A stretch of DNA of 64,000 nt, taken from the NCBI RefSeq assembly GCF_030538595.1, contig NZ_JAUNTS010000012.1:49107-113106 (forward strand). The letters are read 5' to 3'. This document shows, one piece after another, positions 40,572 through 49,454 of this stretch (within the stretch, counting starts at the first letter, position 1; each line of letters opens with the position of its first letter). The notes beneath the pieces are model-generated. The model ran no database searches, was not told the DNA's origin, and saw only the letters and a list, made by a program, of their open reading frames with translations. This DNA is from Kocuria sp. Its GTDB lineage: Bacteria; Actinomycetota; Actinomycetes; Actinomycetales; Micrococcaceae. The translations under genes were made by a program, and so were the position numbers.

Positions 40572-41390
40572 ATGGACCTTGGTATCTACTCATGGAGTGA
40601 TCTACGTGAACTGGGTATGGGCCGCAAGCAGGTGAACTCGCTGCTGGACAGCGGTGCCCTGCGCCGATTGCGCAAAGGATGGTTTGCCACAGTGCAGGCA
40701 CCTGTCCCAGTCACACGTGCTGTGGCATTGGGCGGCACGCTCGGTTGTTTGAGTGGGTGTGAGCAACATGGGATCTGGACTCCCAATCGGAACCTACACG
40801 TCATGCTCAACCCCGGTGTTCCCGTGCCGTGCGTGAACAACGATGTTGAGGTGCACCGCCTGCGTGTGGCCACTCACCAACCACTGGCCCCTGTGATGGA
40901 TTGTCTTGGCGAGGTGGTGGTGCGTCATGATGCGGAAACTGCACTCATTGTGATCGAGTCCGCTGTGGAGCAGGGACTGATCAATGAGCCGGATGTGAAT
41001 GATCTCATTGGTATCGCACCCACGTGCAAGCGCCATGCGCTCGCGCACTTCACGCCGGGAGCGGGGTCGGGCAGCGAAACCAGGGTGCGTTACTTTCTTC
41101 AGCAACGCCGTTTCAAGGTTCGGTCCCAGGTCCACATCCCCGGGGTGGGGCATGTTGACCTTCTGGTAGGGCAGTCCTTGATCATCGAATGCGACAGTAA
41201 ACAGCACCATGCGCCACAAGAGCGTTACAGAGTGGACCGGGTCAGAGATTTGGCTGCCCGCGACTTGGGCTACAACACCATGCGTCTGAGCTACGAACAG
41301 ATTTGGTACACCTGGCCGCAAACTCAACGCAGCTTGCTTGCGGAAGTGGCTTCGGGGAGGCATCGCCGACCTCCTCTACCGCGGATGTGA
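40572..41390 (+). CDS. AbiEi-like antitoxin domain fused to DUF559/Vsr-like nuclease domain
   Basis: A 272-residue protein. Residues about 5-60 resemble the winged-helix N-terminus of AbiEi-family proteins (SWSDLRELGMGRKQVNSLLD, LRRLRKGWFA). Residues 165-272 form a small restriction-like fold: SETRVRYFLQQRRFKVRSQV, then GHVDLLVGQSLIIECDSKQH with the D-x(n)-ExD active-site pattern, then RDLAARDLGYNTMRLSYEQI, as in DUF559/Vsr-like nucleases. These proteins are widespread in actinobacteria, often solitary, with unproved function. No AbiEii toxin is adjacent. It interrupts the pta-ackA pair on the opposite strand and is closed by a long inverted repeat. The ribosome site is poor. Confidence 0.82.
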   Translation: MDLGIYSWSDLRELGMGRKQVNSLLDSGALRRLRKGWFATVQAPVPVTRAVALGGTLGCLSGCEQHGIWTPNRNLHVMLNPGVPVPCVNNDVEVHRLRVATHQPLAPVMDCLGEVVVRHDAETALIVIESAVEQGLINEPDVNDLIGIAPTCKRHALAHFTPGAGSGSETRVRYFLQQRRFKVRSQVHIPGVGHVDLLVGQSLIIECDSKQHHAPQERYRVDRVRDLAARDLGYNTMRLSYEQIWYTWPQTQRSLLAEVASGRHRRPPLPRM

Positions 41391-41391
41391 A

Positions 41392-41464
41392 GCACCAACC
41401 TTATGGATACGCGGGAAATGAGCCTGTCAGAAGCCTGTCCCCGGTGAATCCATAAGGTTGGTGC
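41392..41464. terminator. Long-armed inverted repeat between DUF559 gene and pta
   Basis: Perfect 17-bp arms GCACCAACCTTATGGAT (41392-41408) and ATCCATAAGGTTGGTGC (41448-41464) with a 39-base spacer, exactly filling the gap between convergent stop codons. It probably terminates both genes. Confidence 0.75.
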
Positions 41465-41468
41465 GCGA

Positions 41469-43562
41469 TCACATGGTTTGGGCCTGGATGGCGGTGATGG
41501 CCACCGTGTTCACAATGTCCTCCACTGTGCAGCCACGTGAGAGATCGTTGACCGGCTTGCGCAGACCCTGCAGAACCGGGCCCACGGCAACTGCCCCGGC
41601 GGACTGCTGCACCGCTTTGTAGGTGTTGTTGCCCGTGTTGAGATCTGGGAACACGAACACAGTGGCCTGACCGGCCACGGAAGATTCGGGCAGCTTGGAT
41701 TTGGCAATGCTGGCATCCACAGCTGCGTCGTACTGGATGGGGCCTTCCACCGCGAAATCTGGGTTGGTGGCCCTGACGATTTCCGTGGCCTCCCGAACTC
41801 GCTCCACATCCTCACCGGAGCCGGAACCGCCCGTGGAGTAAGAAAGCATGGCAACCCGTGGGTCAACGCCAAAGGCCCGCGCGGTGGCGGCGGAGGCCAC
41901 CGCAATGTCCGCCAACTGCTCCGCGTTCGGGTTGGGGTTCACGGCGCAGTCACCGTAGACCAGTACGCGGTCCTCCAGGCACATGAAGAACACGGAGGAG
42001 ACAATCTTCACGCCCTCGGCGGTCTTCACAAACTCCAGGGCGGGGCGGATGGTGTTGGCCGTGGTGTGGGCGGCGCCTGAGACCATGCCGTCCACATCGC
42101 CCAGCTGAACCATCATGGTGCCGAAGTAGGAACCATCCCGCATGCGGTCCACCGCAACGTCCTTGGTCACACCCTTGTGCTTGCGGTATTCCACATAGGC
42201 GTCCGTGTACCGGTCAATCATGGCGGCATCATTGCGGTAGTCCACAAGGTCCAAACCATCATCCTCAAAGTTCAGGTTGATGCCTTCCGCATCGCACAGT
42301 CGCCGGACTTCATCCGGGTTGCCCAGGATGGTCAGATCGCAGAAGTTGCGGCGGTGGATGATTTCGGCAGCGCGCAGCACCCGGGGGTCATCACCTTCGG
42401 GCAGCACAATGTTCTTGCGGTCAGACCGGGCGGCTTCCACCAGATCGTGTAGGAAGCGCAACGGAGTGCGCCGCACAGGACGCTCCAAATCCAGTCTGGC
42501 CACAAGCTCTTGGACATCAATACGGCGGGACCACTCGCCCAGGGCGGCCGCTGCCTTACGCGGGCTGCGGTTGCTCAGGCGCCCGCGGGTGCGGGCCACT
42601 CGCTTGGCTGCCTGATAGGTGTCCTTGTCCGTGGTCAGGACCGGGAACGGTGCCTGCTGGATGAAGGACTGAACCAACTCACCGGGAAGCAAACCACCGG
42701 TCAGCAACATGCCGGCGGGAGTGGGGCGACCGGGGGAGAGCGCCGAGGCCAGGCAGGACATCAGCACGTCCGATCGGTCACCCGGGACAATCACCAACTC
42801 GCCCTCAACCAGCTGGTCCAGGAAGTGTTCAACTGTCATGGCTGCGATCTTCACGCCCTGGATGTCGCGGTCCAACGGCACAGCAGCCAGATCTGTACCG
42901 AACCCGGCTTCATCCACCAGCTCTTCAATGGTGGGGCTGGAAACTGCGGGGACTTCCGGAATGACATACACGGGGAGGTGGTGCTGCCCGCGGGGGGCTT
43001 TTTCGGCTACCTCATCCACCCAGGTAACCGGACAGCGGTTGACCATGATGGCAAAGATGTCGCACTTGGCCTCCCGCAGTTCCGTGCGGGAGACTTCCAC
43101 GGCATTGAGCAGCTGTTGCGGGTCCTCGGTCTGGTTTCCGCCGATCACGGCCAGCACGGAGCAGCCCATGTTGTTGGCCAGCCGTGCATTGAGGTCGAAC
43201 TCCGCAATCGCGGCATTGTGGGCGATCATGTCCGTGCCATCCACCACGATCACATCGCAGTGGGTGGCCATTTCGGTGTAGATGGCCACTGCTTGGGAAT
43301 CAAGGTCGTCGTAGTTGCCCGTGGCCAGGATTTCGCGGGTCTGCTCCAGGGACACCGCACCGCGGCAACGTTCGGGGGGCAACTCAAAGGTCTCCGCCAT
43401 GAGCTGCAACAGTGGGTCATCCTGCGGGGTGGCGCCCATGTGGACCGGGCGGAAGAAGCCCACGCGGTCGGAGTTCTTGAACAGGGTGTCCATCAGTCCC
43501 AGGGCCACCAGGGACTTGCCAGACAGCGGTGTCATGGCGCTGAGATAAATACCGTTGGTCAC
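41469..43562 (-). CDS. pta: Phosphate acetyltransferase, long form
   Basis: A 697-residue enzyme converting acetyl-CoA and phosphate to acetyl phosphate. The N-terminal region is a BioD-like P-loop domain (YLSAMTPLSGKSLVALGLMD), followed by a DRTGG-type regulatory domain (about 220-330; AMTVEHFLDQLVEGELVIVP, LLTGGLLPGEL). The catalytic PTA domain starts near residue 370: NIVLPEGDDPRVLRAAEII, with MVQLGDVDGMVSGAAHTTAN and VFVFPDLNTGNNTYKAVQQ. The long form is allosterically controlled in enterobacteria. GTG 43562 has AGGAG seven bases upstream, better than the ATG at 43577. It should act with ackA in acetate overflow and uptake. Confidence 0.96.
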   Translation of the reverse strand: MTNGIYLSAMTPLSGKSLVALGLMDTLFKNSDRVGFFRPVHMGATPQDDPLLQLMAETFELPPERCRGAVSLEQTREILATGNYDDLDSQAVAIYTEMATHCDVIVVDGTDMIAHNAAIAEFDLNARLANNMGCSVLAVIGGNQTEDPQQLLNAVEVSRTELREAKCDIFAIMVNRCPVTWVDEVAEKAPRGQHHLPVYVIPEVPAVSSPTIEELVDEAGFGTDLAAVPLDRDIQGVKIAAMTVEHFLDQLVEGELVIVPGDRSDVLMSCLASALSPGRPTPAGMLLTGGLLPGELVQSFIQQAPFPVLTTDKDTYQAAKRVARTRGRLSNRSPRKAAAALGEWSRRIDVQELVARLDLERPVRRTPLRFLHDLVEAARSDRKNIVLPEGDDPRVLRAAEIIHRRNFCDLTILGNPDEVRRLCDAEGINLNFEDDGLDLVDYRNDAAMIDRYTDAYVEYRKHKGVTKDVAVDRMRDGSYFGTMMVQLGDVDGMVSGAAHTTANTIRPALEFVKTAEGVKIVSSVFFMCLEDRVLVYGDCAVNPNPNAEQLADIAVASAATARAFGVDPRVAMLSYSTGGSGSGEDVERVREATEIVRATNPDFAVEGPIQYDAAVDASIAKSKLPESSVAGQATVFVFPDLNTGNNTYKAVQQSAGAVAVGPVLQGLRKPVNDLSRGCTVEDIVNTVAITAIQAQTM

Positions 43563-43705
43563 GCGAGTGCTCCTCATCCGCGGGCGAGCAAGGTCCAACT
43601 GCAACCCTATCGGTGCCATCGGCAACCGCGTCCGGTGTTGCCTGGCGTTCCCCGTCACGGCGGTCAGCGCAGTGGGCCAATGGAAGAACTGCGGCGCCTC
43701 GCGCT

Positions 43706-44914
43706 TCAGCCTTGGCTAGGCGGTGGATAGGCATCCCAAGGGTCAGCGGTTGCCGCTGACCCTCCCAGCTCCTGGGAGTTTCTCTGTGCGCGGATGTAAT
43801 CGCCCAGGTAGGGGAGGGAGAACGTGACATAACCGTGTCCCGCAGAGCGGACATAGCCAGAATCAATCAGGCGTTTCTTGTATACCTGCACGTACTGATC
43901 TGAGACTCTTTGATCAGCAGCCCTCATGCGTTGCACGATGTCGGCGATCTTGGATCGCCCAGGGTCCTCTGCCATGGCGGTTACAAATTCTCTGTCTTTG
44001 GCGGAGAGGTCCTCGAAGACTTTGCTGATGACTCGTCTCTGGGCAGCTTCAATCGCCTTGCTGCTCCCCTGGCGAGCGTCTTCTACAGAAATTGCCTCTT
44101 GATCTGGTTGCTGGCGCCAGGCGTAGTCACCTACGAGCTGGACTAGGTACGGATAGCCTTGCGATGCGGCGATCATGTGCTCCAGGGCATCTTCCGCCAG
44201 CGTCCGTCCGCCGATTTGTGTGGTCTCGGCCAGAACTCGACGGGTTGAACCTGGGTCAAGTCGTTGGAAATCCAGAACCTTTGAACGCCGCAAAAAAGTC
44301 ACGTGCTCCTGATTTTGCAGGGCGTCCAGATCAACCTTGATGCCTGCGAAAACGATCATGATGTTGGCGCCGCACTGGAGCGCATGATTTATCTCCAACG
44401 CGAAACGCGCAAGCTCGCGCATTCGGGCCTTACTCGCGGATACTTCATCAACGGTGATCAAGATGCCGCGGTGGTCTGTTGCATTGGAGAGCGCGAGTAG
44501 GTCTTGGCGCAACAGCGGCTTGGTAGGCCGTTCCCTGGGCAACAGTGTCCAATCGGCGCTGAAGTGCCAGATTTTCAGTGCACTCAGAGCTTGACGGTGG
44601 GTGGGCTCTAAATCGTTGATGATCGTAGGGATGGTGGTGCCCATGACTCGTTCCATGAGGCCCCGGCTTGCGTCGTCTTGAATGACCAGCCACCCCTCCT
44701 CGGCAGCTGCATCCTGCAGTAACCCCAGCATGGAGGTCTTACCTGAGCCGCGCAGACCGGAAACCAGGATGGAGTGATTGTCGCCGAAGTCGTAAGTCTT
44801 GAATACTTGGACCAGCTCGTCCACTTCTGGCTCATGGCCGGCAAAGACGTGTGGTTGCTTGCCGTAACCAGGGGTGAACGGGCTGTTGGAGGGGGTTCTG
44901 GGCGACTGTTCCAC
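43706..44914 (-). CDS. AAA-type ATPase (ORC/Cdc6-like or KAP-like), function unknown
   Basis: A 402-residue P-loop protein. Walker A is SILVSGLRGSGKTSMLGLL (about residues 48-66), Walker B GILITVDEVSASKA (about 150-163), a sensor-type IMIVFAGIKVD follows, then a lid region with SQGYPYLVQLVGDYAW. The last 110 residues form a winged-helix-like domain (AKDREFVTAMAEDPGRSKIA, VYKKRLIDSGYVRSAGHGYV). The architecture matches stand-alone ATPases of the archaeal-ATPase/ORC1 type, often carried by mobile or defence loci. The GTG start has GGGAGG five bases before it. Its DNA is noticeably less GC-biased than neighbours, and an AT-rich stretch (44936-44960) lies upstream, suggesting acquisition by transfer. 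Confidence 0.82.
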   Translation of the reverse strand: MEQSPRTPSNSPFTPGYGKQPHVFAGHEPEVDELVQVFKTYDFGDNHSILVSGLRGSGKTSMLGLLQDAAAEEGWLVIQDDASRGLMERVMGTTIPTIINDLEPTHRQALSALKIWHFSADWTLLPRERPTKPLLRQDLLALSNATDHRGILITVDEVSASKARMRELARFALEINHALQCGANIMIVFAGIKVDLDALQNQEHVTFLRRSKVLDFQRLDPGSTRRVLAETTQIGGRTLAEDALEHMIAASQGYPYLVQLVGDYAWRQQPDQEAISVEDARQGSSKAIEAAQRRVISKVFEDLSAKDREFVTAMAEDPGRSKIADIVQRMRAADQRVSDQYVQVYKKRLIDSGYVRSAGHGYVTFSLPYLGDYIRAQRNSQELGGSAATADPWDAYPPPSQG

Positions 44915-45045
44915 ACGCACCTCCCAGTGCAAATCGTTTTTATTGTTTTTATTTCACTACAGCAAATCGTGCTGCACGCCCAGCAGTTCAGTCAAGTGCT
45001 CAAGCTGTCTTCCTGCCCGGGAAGGTGCAGTGGGAGGATGGTCAC

Positions 45046-45390
45046 ATGATCGTCGCATTTTCCGTATCGCCCATGGGTGGCGACAACCCAGATGCCTCCG
45101 TACACGACGCCGTCGCCGCTGCAGTCCAGATTGTCCGCGATTCCGGTCTGCCGCATCAGACTGACTCCATGTTCACCACCATTGAGGGTGACTGGGATGA
45201 GGTCATGGCTGTGATCAAGCGCGCCACGGAAGCGGTGGGGCGTCACGGCCCGCGCGTGTCCCTGGTCCTGAAAGCGGACATTCGCCCTGGTCGCACGGGG
45301 GAGATCTCCGGCAAGGTGGAGCGGTTGGAGGCTGCTCTACAGCGTCAGGCGTTGGAGGGACACAGCAGTTCCGGGGCCATCGAGAGTTGA
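45046..45390 (+). CDS. MTH1187/YkoF-type thiamine-binding protein
   Basis: A 114-residue protein: MIVAFSVSPMGGDNPDASVH at the N-terminus, QTDSMFTTIEGDWDEVMAVI in the middle and RVSLVLKADIRPGRTGEISG near the end, all hallmarks of the MTH1187 family (formerly DUF77). Relatives bind thiamine or related pyrimidines. The ATG has GGGAGGA seven bases upstream. It overlaps the GNAT gene by four bases (TTGA), the first of a three-gene unit. Confidence 0.92.
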   Translation: MIVAFSVSPMGGDNPDASVHDAVAAAVQIVRDSGLPHQTDSMFTTIEGDWDEVMAVIKRATEAVGRHGPRVSLVLKADIRPGRTGEISGKVERLEAALQRQALEGHSSSGAIES

Positions 45391-45926
45391 GCTACCGCAT
45401 CCGGCCTGGCACTCCCGCGGACGCTGAGGCCCTCACAGCCCTGCGCTTTGCATGTCAGGCGGAGACTTACGGACCGCTCTACGGCACAGCATTCGTGGCT
45501 TCCATTCAGTCCGGCACCGGCGCCGCTGAGGAAGACCGCGCGCATTTGGAGGCGCCGAGCGCCAACGTTCAGGTGGCCCAAGACGACGACGGCGTACTGG
45601 TCGGCTTTGCCATTGCCGCCGACGGACCATTGGGTTGGGAGTGCGCGGTGGCTTCTGATGTGATTGCCACCCGCCAGTTGGTGAGTCTCTACACCCGGGC
45701 CAGCACCCATGGAACGGGGTTGGGTGCCCAGCTGATGGAGGCGGTCTTGAAGGACCACGATCCAGCCGAACCCGTGTACCTGTGGATCATGGCAGGTAAT
45801 CAGCGTGCGGATGCTTTCTACCGCAAGCACGGTTTCACGCAGGTGGACACCCCGCCGCTACCTGCAGAGGGTGCGTGGTCCGGGCAGTTCACGTACCGCA
45901 TGATTCGGCCCGGTGGCATTGCCTGA
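45387..45926 (+). CDS. GNAT-family N-acetyltransferase
   Basis: A 179-residue acetyltransferase: YRIRPGTPADAEALTALRF at the N-terminus, VLVGFAIAADG for beta-4, RQLVSLYTRASTHGTGLGAQ with the acetyl-CoA-binding TGLGAQL loop (Q/RxxGxG/A pattern), and LWIMAGNQRADAFYRKHGF, a motif seen in GNATs with NxxAxxFYxxxGF. Substrate unknown. Start TTG overlaps the previous stop codon (TTGA), and its own stop overlaps the next ATG by one base (TGATG), so all three genes are translationally coupled. Confidence 0.9.
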   Translation: MSYRIRPGTPADAEALTALRFACQAETYGPLYGTAFVASIQSGTGAAEEDRAHLEAPSANVQVAQDDDGVLVGFAIAADGPLGWECAVASDVIATRQLVSLYTRASTHGTGLGAQLMEAVLKDHDPAEPVYLWIMAGNQRADAFYRKHGFTQVDTPPLPAEGAWSGQFTYRMIRPGGIA

Positions 45927-46810
45927 TGGGTCGCAAACGCCAACGTGGGCAGCAGGAGCCACCGGCAGAAAGCTCCGGGCCGCGCGCAGGTACCTGGGAG
46001 ATCAGTACCGGGACCGTTGAGCTGGTCCCGGATGACCTGACACCCGGGGCCTGGACCGTGCTGGTCAACGGGGTGCCGTCTTCGCATGTGGACCCTGCAC
46101 GTCCGGGTGACCTTGACTTTGAGTACATGCGCTGGATGGCTGCCGTGCTGCGGATGTATGTGCCCGCCAACCTCGATCCGCAGAAACTCAGGGTTCTTCA
46201 CCTGGGTGGCGGAGCTTGTTCCATGGCGCGGTGGGTGGCCCACGAATGGCCCACGTCCCGTCAGGTGGTGGTGGAACTGGATGCCCGTCTGGTGGAGTTG
46301 GTCCGCGGATGGTTCGACCTACCCCGCGCACCGCTTTTGCGGGTTCGTGCGGGGGAGGCGCGTGCCGTGACCGAGTCCCTGAACCACAACACGCGGGAGG
46401 TCATCATCCGGGACGTCTTTGCCGGCGACCGGACGCCGCACCCGCTCACCACCGTGGAGTTCACCCGTGAGGTCGAGCGGGTGCTGAGCCCGGACGGGAT
46501 CTATCTGCTCAATGTGGGGGATGACCCCCAACTCAACGGGGTCCGGCAGGAAATTGCCACTCTGCGTTCGGTCTTCCCGCACGTGGCCGCCGTGGCTGAC
46601 CCCGCCATGTTCAAAGGACGACGACGCGGCAACGTGGTCCTGGCTGCCTCTCATCGCCCGCTGCCTGAAACCGGGTCGCAAGAAGCCGCCACCATGACTC
46701 GGTCCTTGCTGGTTGACCCGGTCCCGGCTCAGTACAAGGACCAACACTGGACAGCCACCTTTGCCGCAACGATTCCGCCGCGGAGGGACCCGGCGGCGTC
46801 GTCGTCGTGA
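45926..46810 (+). CDS. Spermidine synthase-like methyltransferase-fold protein
   Basis: A 294-residue Rossmann-fold protein of the spermidine/spermine synthase-like group: VLHLGGGACSMARWVAHEWP (SAM/dcSAM loop), QVVVELDARLVELVRGWFDL, and VIIRDVFAGDRTPHPLTTVE with the Asp where the polyamine-site Asp lies in true synthases. The N-terminal 30 residues are polar. Many actinobacterial members are not proven polyamine enzymes, and the family includes fused or stand-alone proteins of unknown substrate. It is the last gene of the overlapping three-gene unit and is followed by a strong inverted repeat. Confidence 0.85.
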   Translation: MGRKRQRGQQEPPAESSGPRAGTWEISTGTVELVPDDLTPGAWTVLVNGVPSSHVDPARPGDLDFEYMRWMAAVLRMYVPANLDPQKLRVLHLGGGACSMARWVAHEWPTSRQVVVELDARLVELVRGWFDLPRAPLLRVRAGEARAVTESLNHNTREVIIRDVFAGDRTPHPLTTVEFTREVERVLSPDGIYLLNVGDDPQLNGVRQEIATLRSVFPHVAAVADPAMFKGRRRGNVVLAASHRPLPETGSQEAATMTRSLLVDPVPAQYKDQHWTATFAATIPPRRDPAASSS

Positions 46811-46815
46811 AATGC

Positions 46816-46872
46816 GTTTGACAGGTAAATGACCCCTGGGAGGCGATTCCAGGGGTCATGTACCTGTCAAAC
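46816..46872. terminator. Strong bidirectional terminator
   Basis: Nested arms GTTTGACAGGTA / TACCTGTCAAAC and ATGACCCCTGG / CCAGGGGTCAT with one mismatch between them: 23 pairs in all. It lies between the convergent spermidine-synthase-like and CPBP genes. Confidence 0.88.
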
Positions 46873-46879
46873 CTGTGGC

Positions 46880-47746
46880 TCACGATGGGTGGGCGGTGGT
46901 CCGCGCCTGCAGACGACGACTGATGAGGACAATCACCACCAGCGCCGCCACGTTGATTGCCACACTGAAGGCCGCATTGCCCCACGTGATCTGGGTGGCG
47001 TTTTGCGTGAGCAGGTTGGTGTTGTCCACCTGGATGGTGGGTGTACCCAGGCTGTAGAGATTGTTGATCAAGTGAATGGCCAGCGGAGCTTCAAGGCCAC
47101 CCGTGAGATAACCGGCTGCTGCAAACACCAGACCGAAAGTCAGGAAGGCCACCAACCCTTGGATGTTGCCGGGCTGGTGGGCCGCGGAAAACATAGCGGC
47201 GCTGACCAGGGCTGCAGCAACCAGCCTGAACCGCCATCGGGCCAACAGCGCTGAGACGGACTGCTGAATGGCCCCGCGGAACGCCAGTTCCTCCCCGGCA
47301 ACCTGGAACGGGATCACGGCAAAAACCACCAGAGTGGCCAGAAGCCAGTCCGAACGCTGAATCCCGTGGACACTGCCGATCAAGAACACAGCCATGACAG
47401 GCACACAGGCCAGGGCATAGAGCCCAAACAACTTCCAGCGGAAACGCCCCGTGACGGAGACCAGCTGACCCGGAGACAGGCGCAGCAGGGCGCAGGTGAT
47501 CAAGGCCAGGACGGTGCCGGCCACGAACAGGCTCAGACCGGCAGCGGCCAGAGAGGCCAAGTCGCCGGGAAGAAAGCGCTGCAACGCGGGCTGTGCCACC
47601 AGGGACAGAATGCTCAAAACCACCAGGGCGGCAAAACTGCCCACGATCAAAGCAACCAGCCGCCGCCACAGAGAGCGGCGCGGGTGAATGGCCTGTTCGG
47701 CAAAGTGGAGAACCGAGTCCGGGGGGATGACTTGGTTTGTGGTCAT
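46880..47746 (-). CDS. CPBP-family intramembrane glutamic endopeptidase (CAAX-protease-like)
   Basis: A 288-residue polytopic membrane protein with about eight helices. The three CPBP/ABI motifs are present: EELAFRG (EExxxR), MFSAAH (FxxxH), and HLINN (HxxxN). These form the membrane-buried active site of the Rce1/CAAX-like proteases. Bacterial members may process secreted peptides or act in immunity or regulation; no substrate is visible. It shares one base with the end of the purine permease gene, so the two are an operon with the permease first. Confidence 0.92.
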   Translation of the reverse strand: MTTNQVIPPDSVLHFAEQAIHPRRSLWRRLVALIVGSFAALVVLSILSLVAQPALQRFLPGDLASLAAAGLSLFVAGTVLALITCALLRLSPGQLVSVTGRFRWKLFGLYALACVPVMAVFLIGSVHGIQRSDWLLATLVVFAVIPFQVAGEELAFRGAIQQSVSALLARWRFRLVAAALVSAAMFSAAHQPGNIQGLVAFLTFGLVFAAAGYLTGGLEAPLAIHLINNLYSLGTPTIQVDNTNLLTQNATQITWGNAAFSVAINVAALVVIVLISRRLQARTTAHPS

Positions 47747-49215
47747 TACTGGGCCCAGCCTTCAATCACACCGGTGCTGAAAAAGACCACAAAGGCCAGA
47801 GCCACAACCCACATGAGCGGGTGAATTTCCTTGATGCGGCCCTGCACCACGCGGATGAACACGTAGGAGATGAAACCGGCACCAATGCCATCTGCAATGG
47901 AGTAGGTGAACGGCATGACCACAAAGGTCAGGAAGGCCGGAACGGCAATGCCCCAGTCGTCCCAGTCGATCCGCACCACATTCTTGGCCATGAGGAAGCC
48001 GACCACCACCATGGCAGGCGCCACGGCCTCGAACGGAACCACCTCAACCAGCGGGGTGATGAAGGCGGCCAGCAGGAACAGCAAGCCGGTGACCACGTTG
48101 GCCAGGCCCGTGCGGGCACCTTCGGCAATACCCGTGGAGGACTCCACGTAGATCTGGTTGGAGGACACGGACCCGGCACCACCGGCAACGGCACCAAAGG
48201 CGTCCACCATCAGCACTCGGTCAACATTTTCGATCTTGCCGTCCTTGACCAGCCCGGCCTGATCGGAGAGGCCAACCATGGTGCCCATGGCGTCAAAGAA
48301 GATGGACAGCAAAATGGTGAAAATCAGCAACGCGGCGGTGAAGCTGCTCAGCTGGGTGAGAGCATCAATCGGGGCTGCTTCACCCAGCAGGGAAAGATTG
48401 GGGAAGGACAGCAACGCAGTGGGGTTCTCCGGGACCACCAGGGACCACCCCGTGGGGCTTTCCACCGAAGACCCTGAAGGAACCACGGCTTCCAACACGT
48501 GGGCCAGGACGGTGCCGGAGACCACGGCAATCAGAATGGCGCCCTTGATCTGGCGCACCATCAGGGCAACCGTCAGCAGCAGGGTGAGCACGAACACCAG
48601 CGTGGGCCAGCCCATCAGATGACCACCCACGCCCAGACTCACAGGCACGGTGGTGTTGGCTTCATCCGGTATGCGGCGCACAAAGCCTGCATTGACAAAC
48701 CCGATCAGGGCAATGAACAGACCGATGCCCACCACAATGGCGGTTTTCAACGACGACGGCACCGCGTTGAACACAGCCGTCCTGAAGCCGGTCAACACCA
48801 GCACGAACATGATCAATCCGGCCCAGATGACCAGGCCCATGATCTGCGGCCATGTCAGCTCAGGGTGTGTGGCAATGGTGACGGCCAGAAAGGCATTCAC
48901 GCCCAGGCCGGTGGCAAGAGCAAACGGAGCCTTGGCGATCACGCCCATCAGGATGGTCAGCACACCGGCAATCAGGGCGGTCATGGCGGCTACACGGTCC
49001 ACGCCCAAAGTGTTCCCGGTGCCATCTGGACCGAGGCCCAGAACCAGCGGGTTGAGCACCACGATGTAGCTCATGGCAATGAACGTGGCAATGCCACCAC
49101 GGACCTCGCGGCTTATGGTGGAACCACGTTCTGAAATGAGGAAATAACGGTCCAGGAATCCGCCACCCCGGGGGGACTTGGGTGTGGCGGTGGACTCGGG
49201 AGCAGTATGGGACAC
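47746..49215 (-). CDS. NCS2-family (AzgA-like) purine permease
   Basis: A 489-residue membrane permease of the NCS2/AzgA group. Markers: REVRGGIATFIAMSYIVVLN near the N-terminus, GTGNTLGVDRVAAMTALIAG, IAKAPFALATGLGVNAFLAV, IFTILLSIFFDAMGTMVGLS and SSNQIYVESSTGIAEGARTG. The IxxxDAMGT and STGI(A)EGxRTG segments are characteristic of adenine/guanine/hypoxanthine permeases. The likely start is GTG 49215 (GGAG, seven-base spacing); the ATG at 49236 is possible. It is transcribed together with the CPBP gene. Confidence 0.93.
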   Translation of the reverse strand: MSHTAPESTATPKSPRGGGFLDRYFLISERGSTISREVRGGIATFIAMSYIVVLNPLVLGLGPDGTGNTLGVDRVAAMTALIAGVLTILMGVIAKAPFALATGLGVNAFLAVTIATHPELTWPQIMGLVIWAGLIMFVLVLTGFRTAVFNAVPSSLKTAIVVGIGLFIALIGFVNAGFVRRIPDEANTTVPVSLGVGGHLMGWPTLVFVLTLLLTVALMVRQIKGAILIAVVSGTVLAHVLEAVVPSGSSVESPTGWSLVVPENPTALLSFPNLSLLGEAAPIDALTQLSSFTAALLIFTILLSIFFDAMGTMVGLSDQAGLVKDGKIENVDRVLMVDAFGAVAGGAGSVSSNQIYVESSTGIAEGARTGLANVVTGLLFLLAAFITPLVEVVPFEAVAPAMVVVGFLMAKNVVRIDWDDWGIAVPAFLTFVVMPFTYSIADGIGAGFISYVFIRVVQGRIKEIHPLMWVVALAFVVFFSTGVIEGWAQ

Positions 49216-49454
49216 GGTGCGGCTCCGGTGGTTCATCGAGCTGGGGACGGTCAACTCGCAAAATCTTACGCTCACAGCGTTATCGGAAAGTGACCTCAGT
49301 GGCGGGGGTCACTGGCAATAGCGGGCCAGTGCCGTGAACACGAAACACTCACGGCCTAGTGTGGGGAGCGGAAGGCGCCGTAGGAGCGTCGTCGTTGATG
49401 GTGATTGCAAGCAGCGAAAAATAGCCGGCTGGGACATTTTGGAGGGTGAATCTC

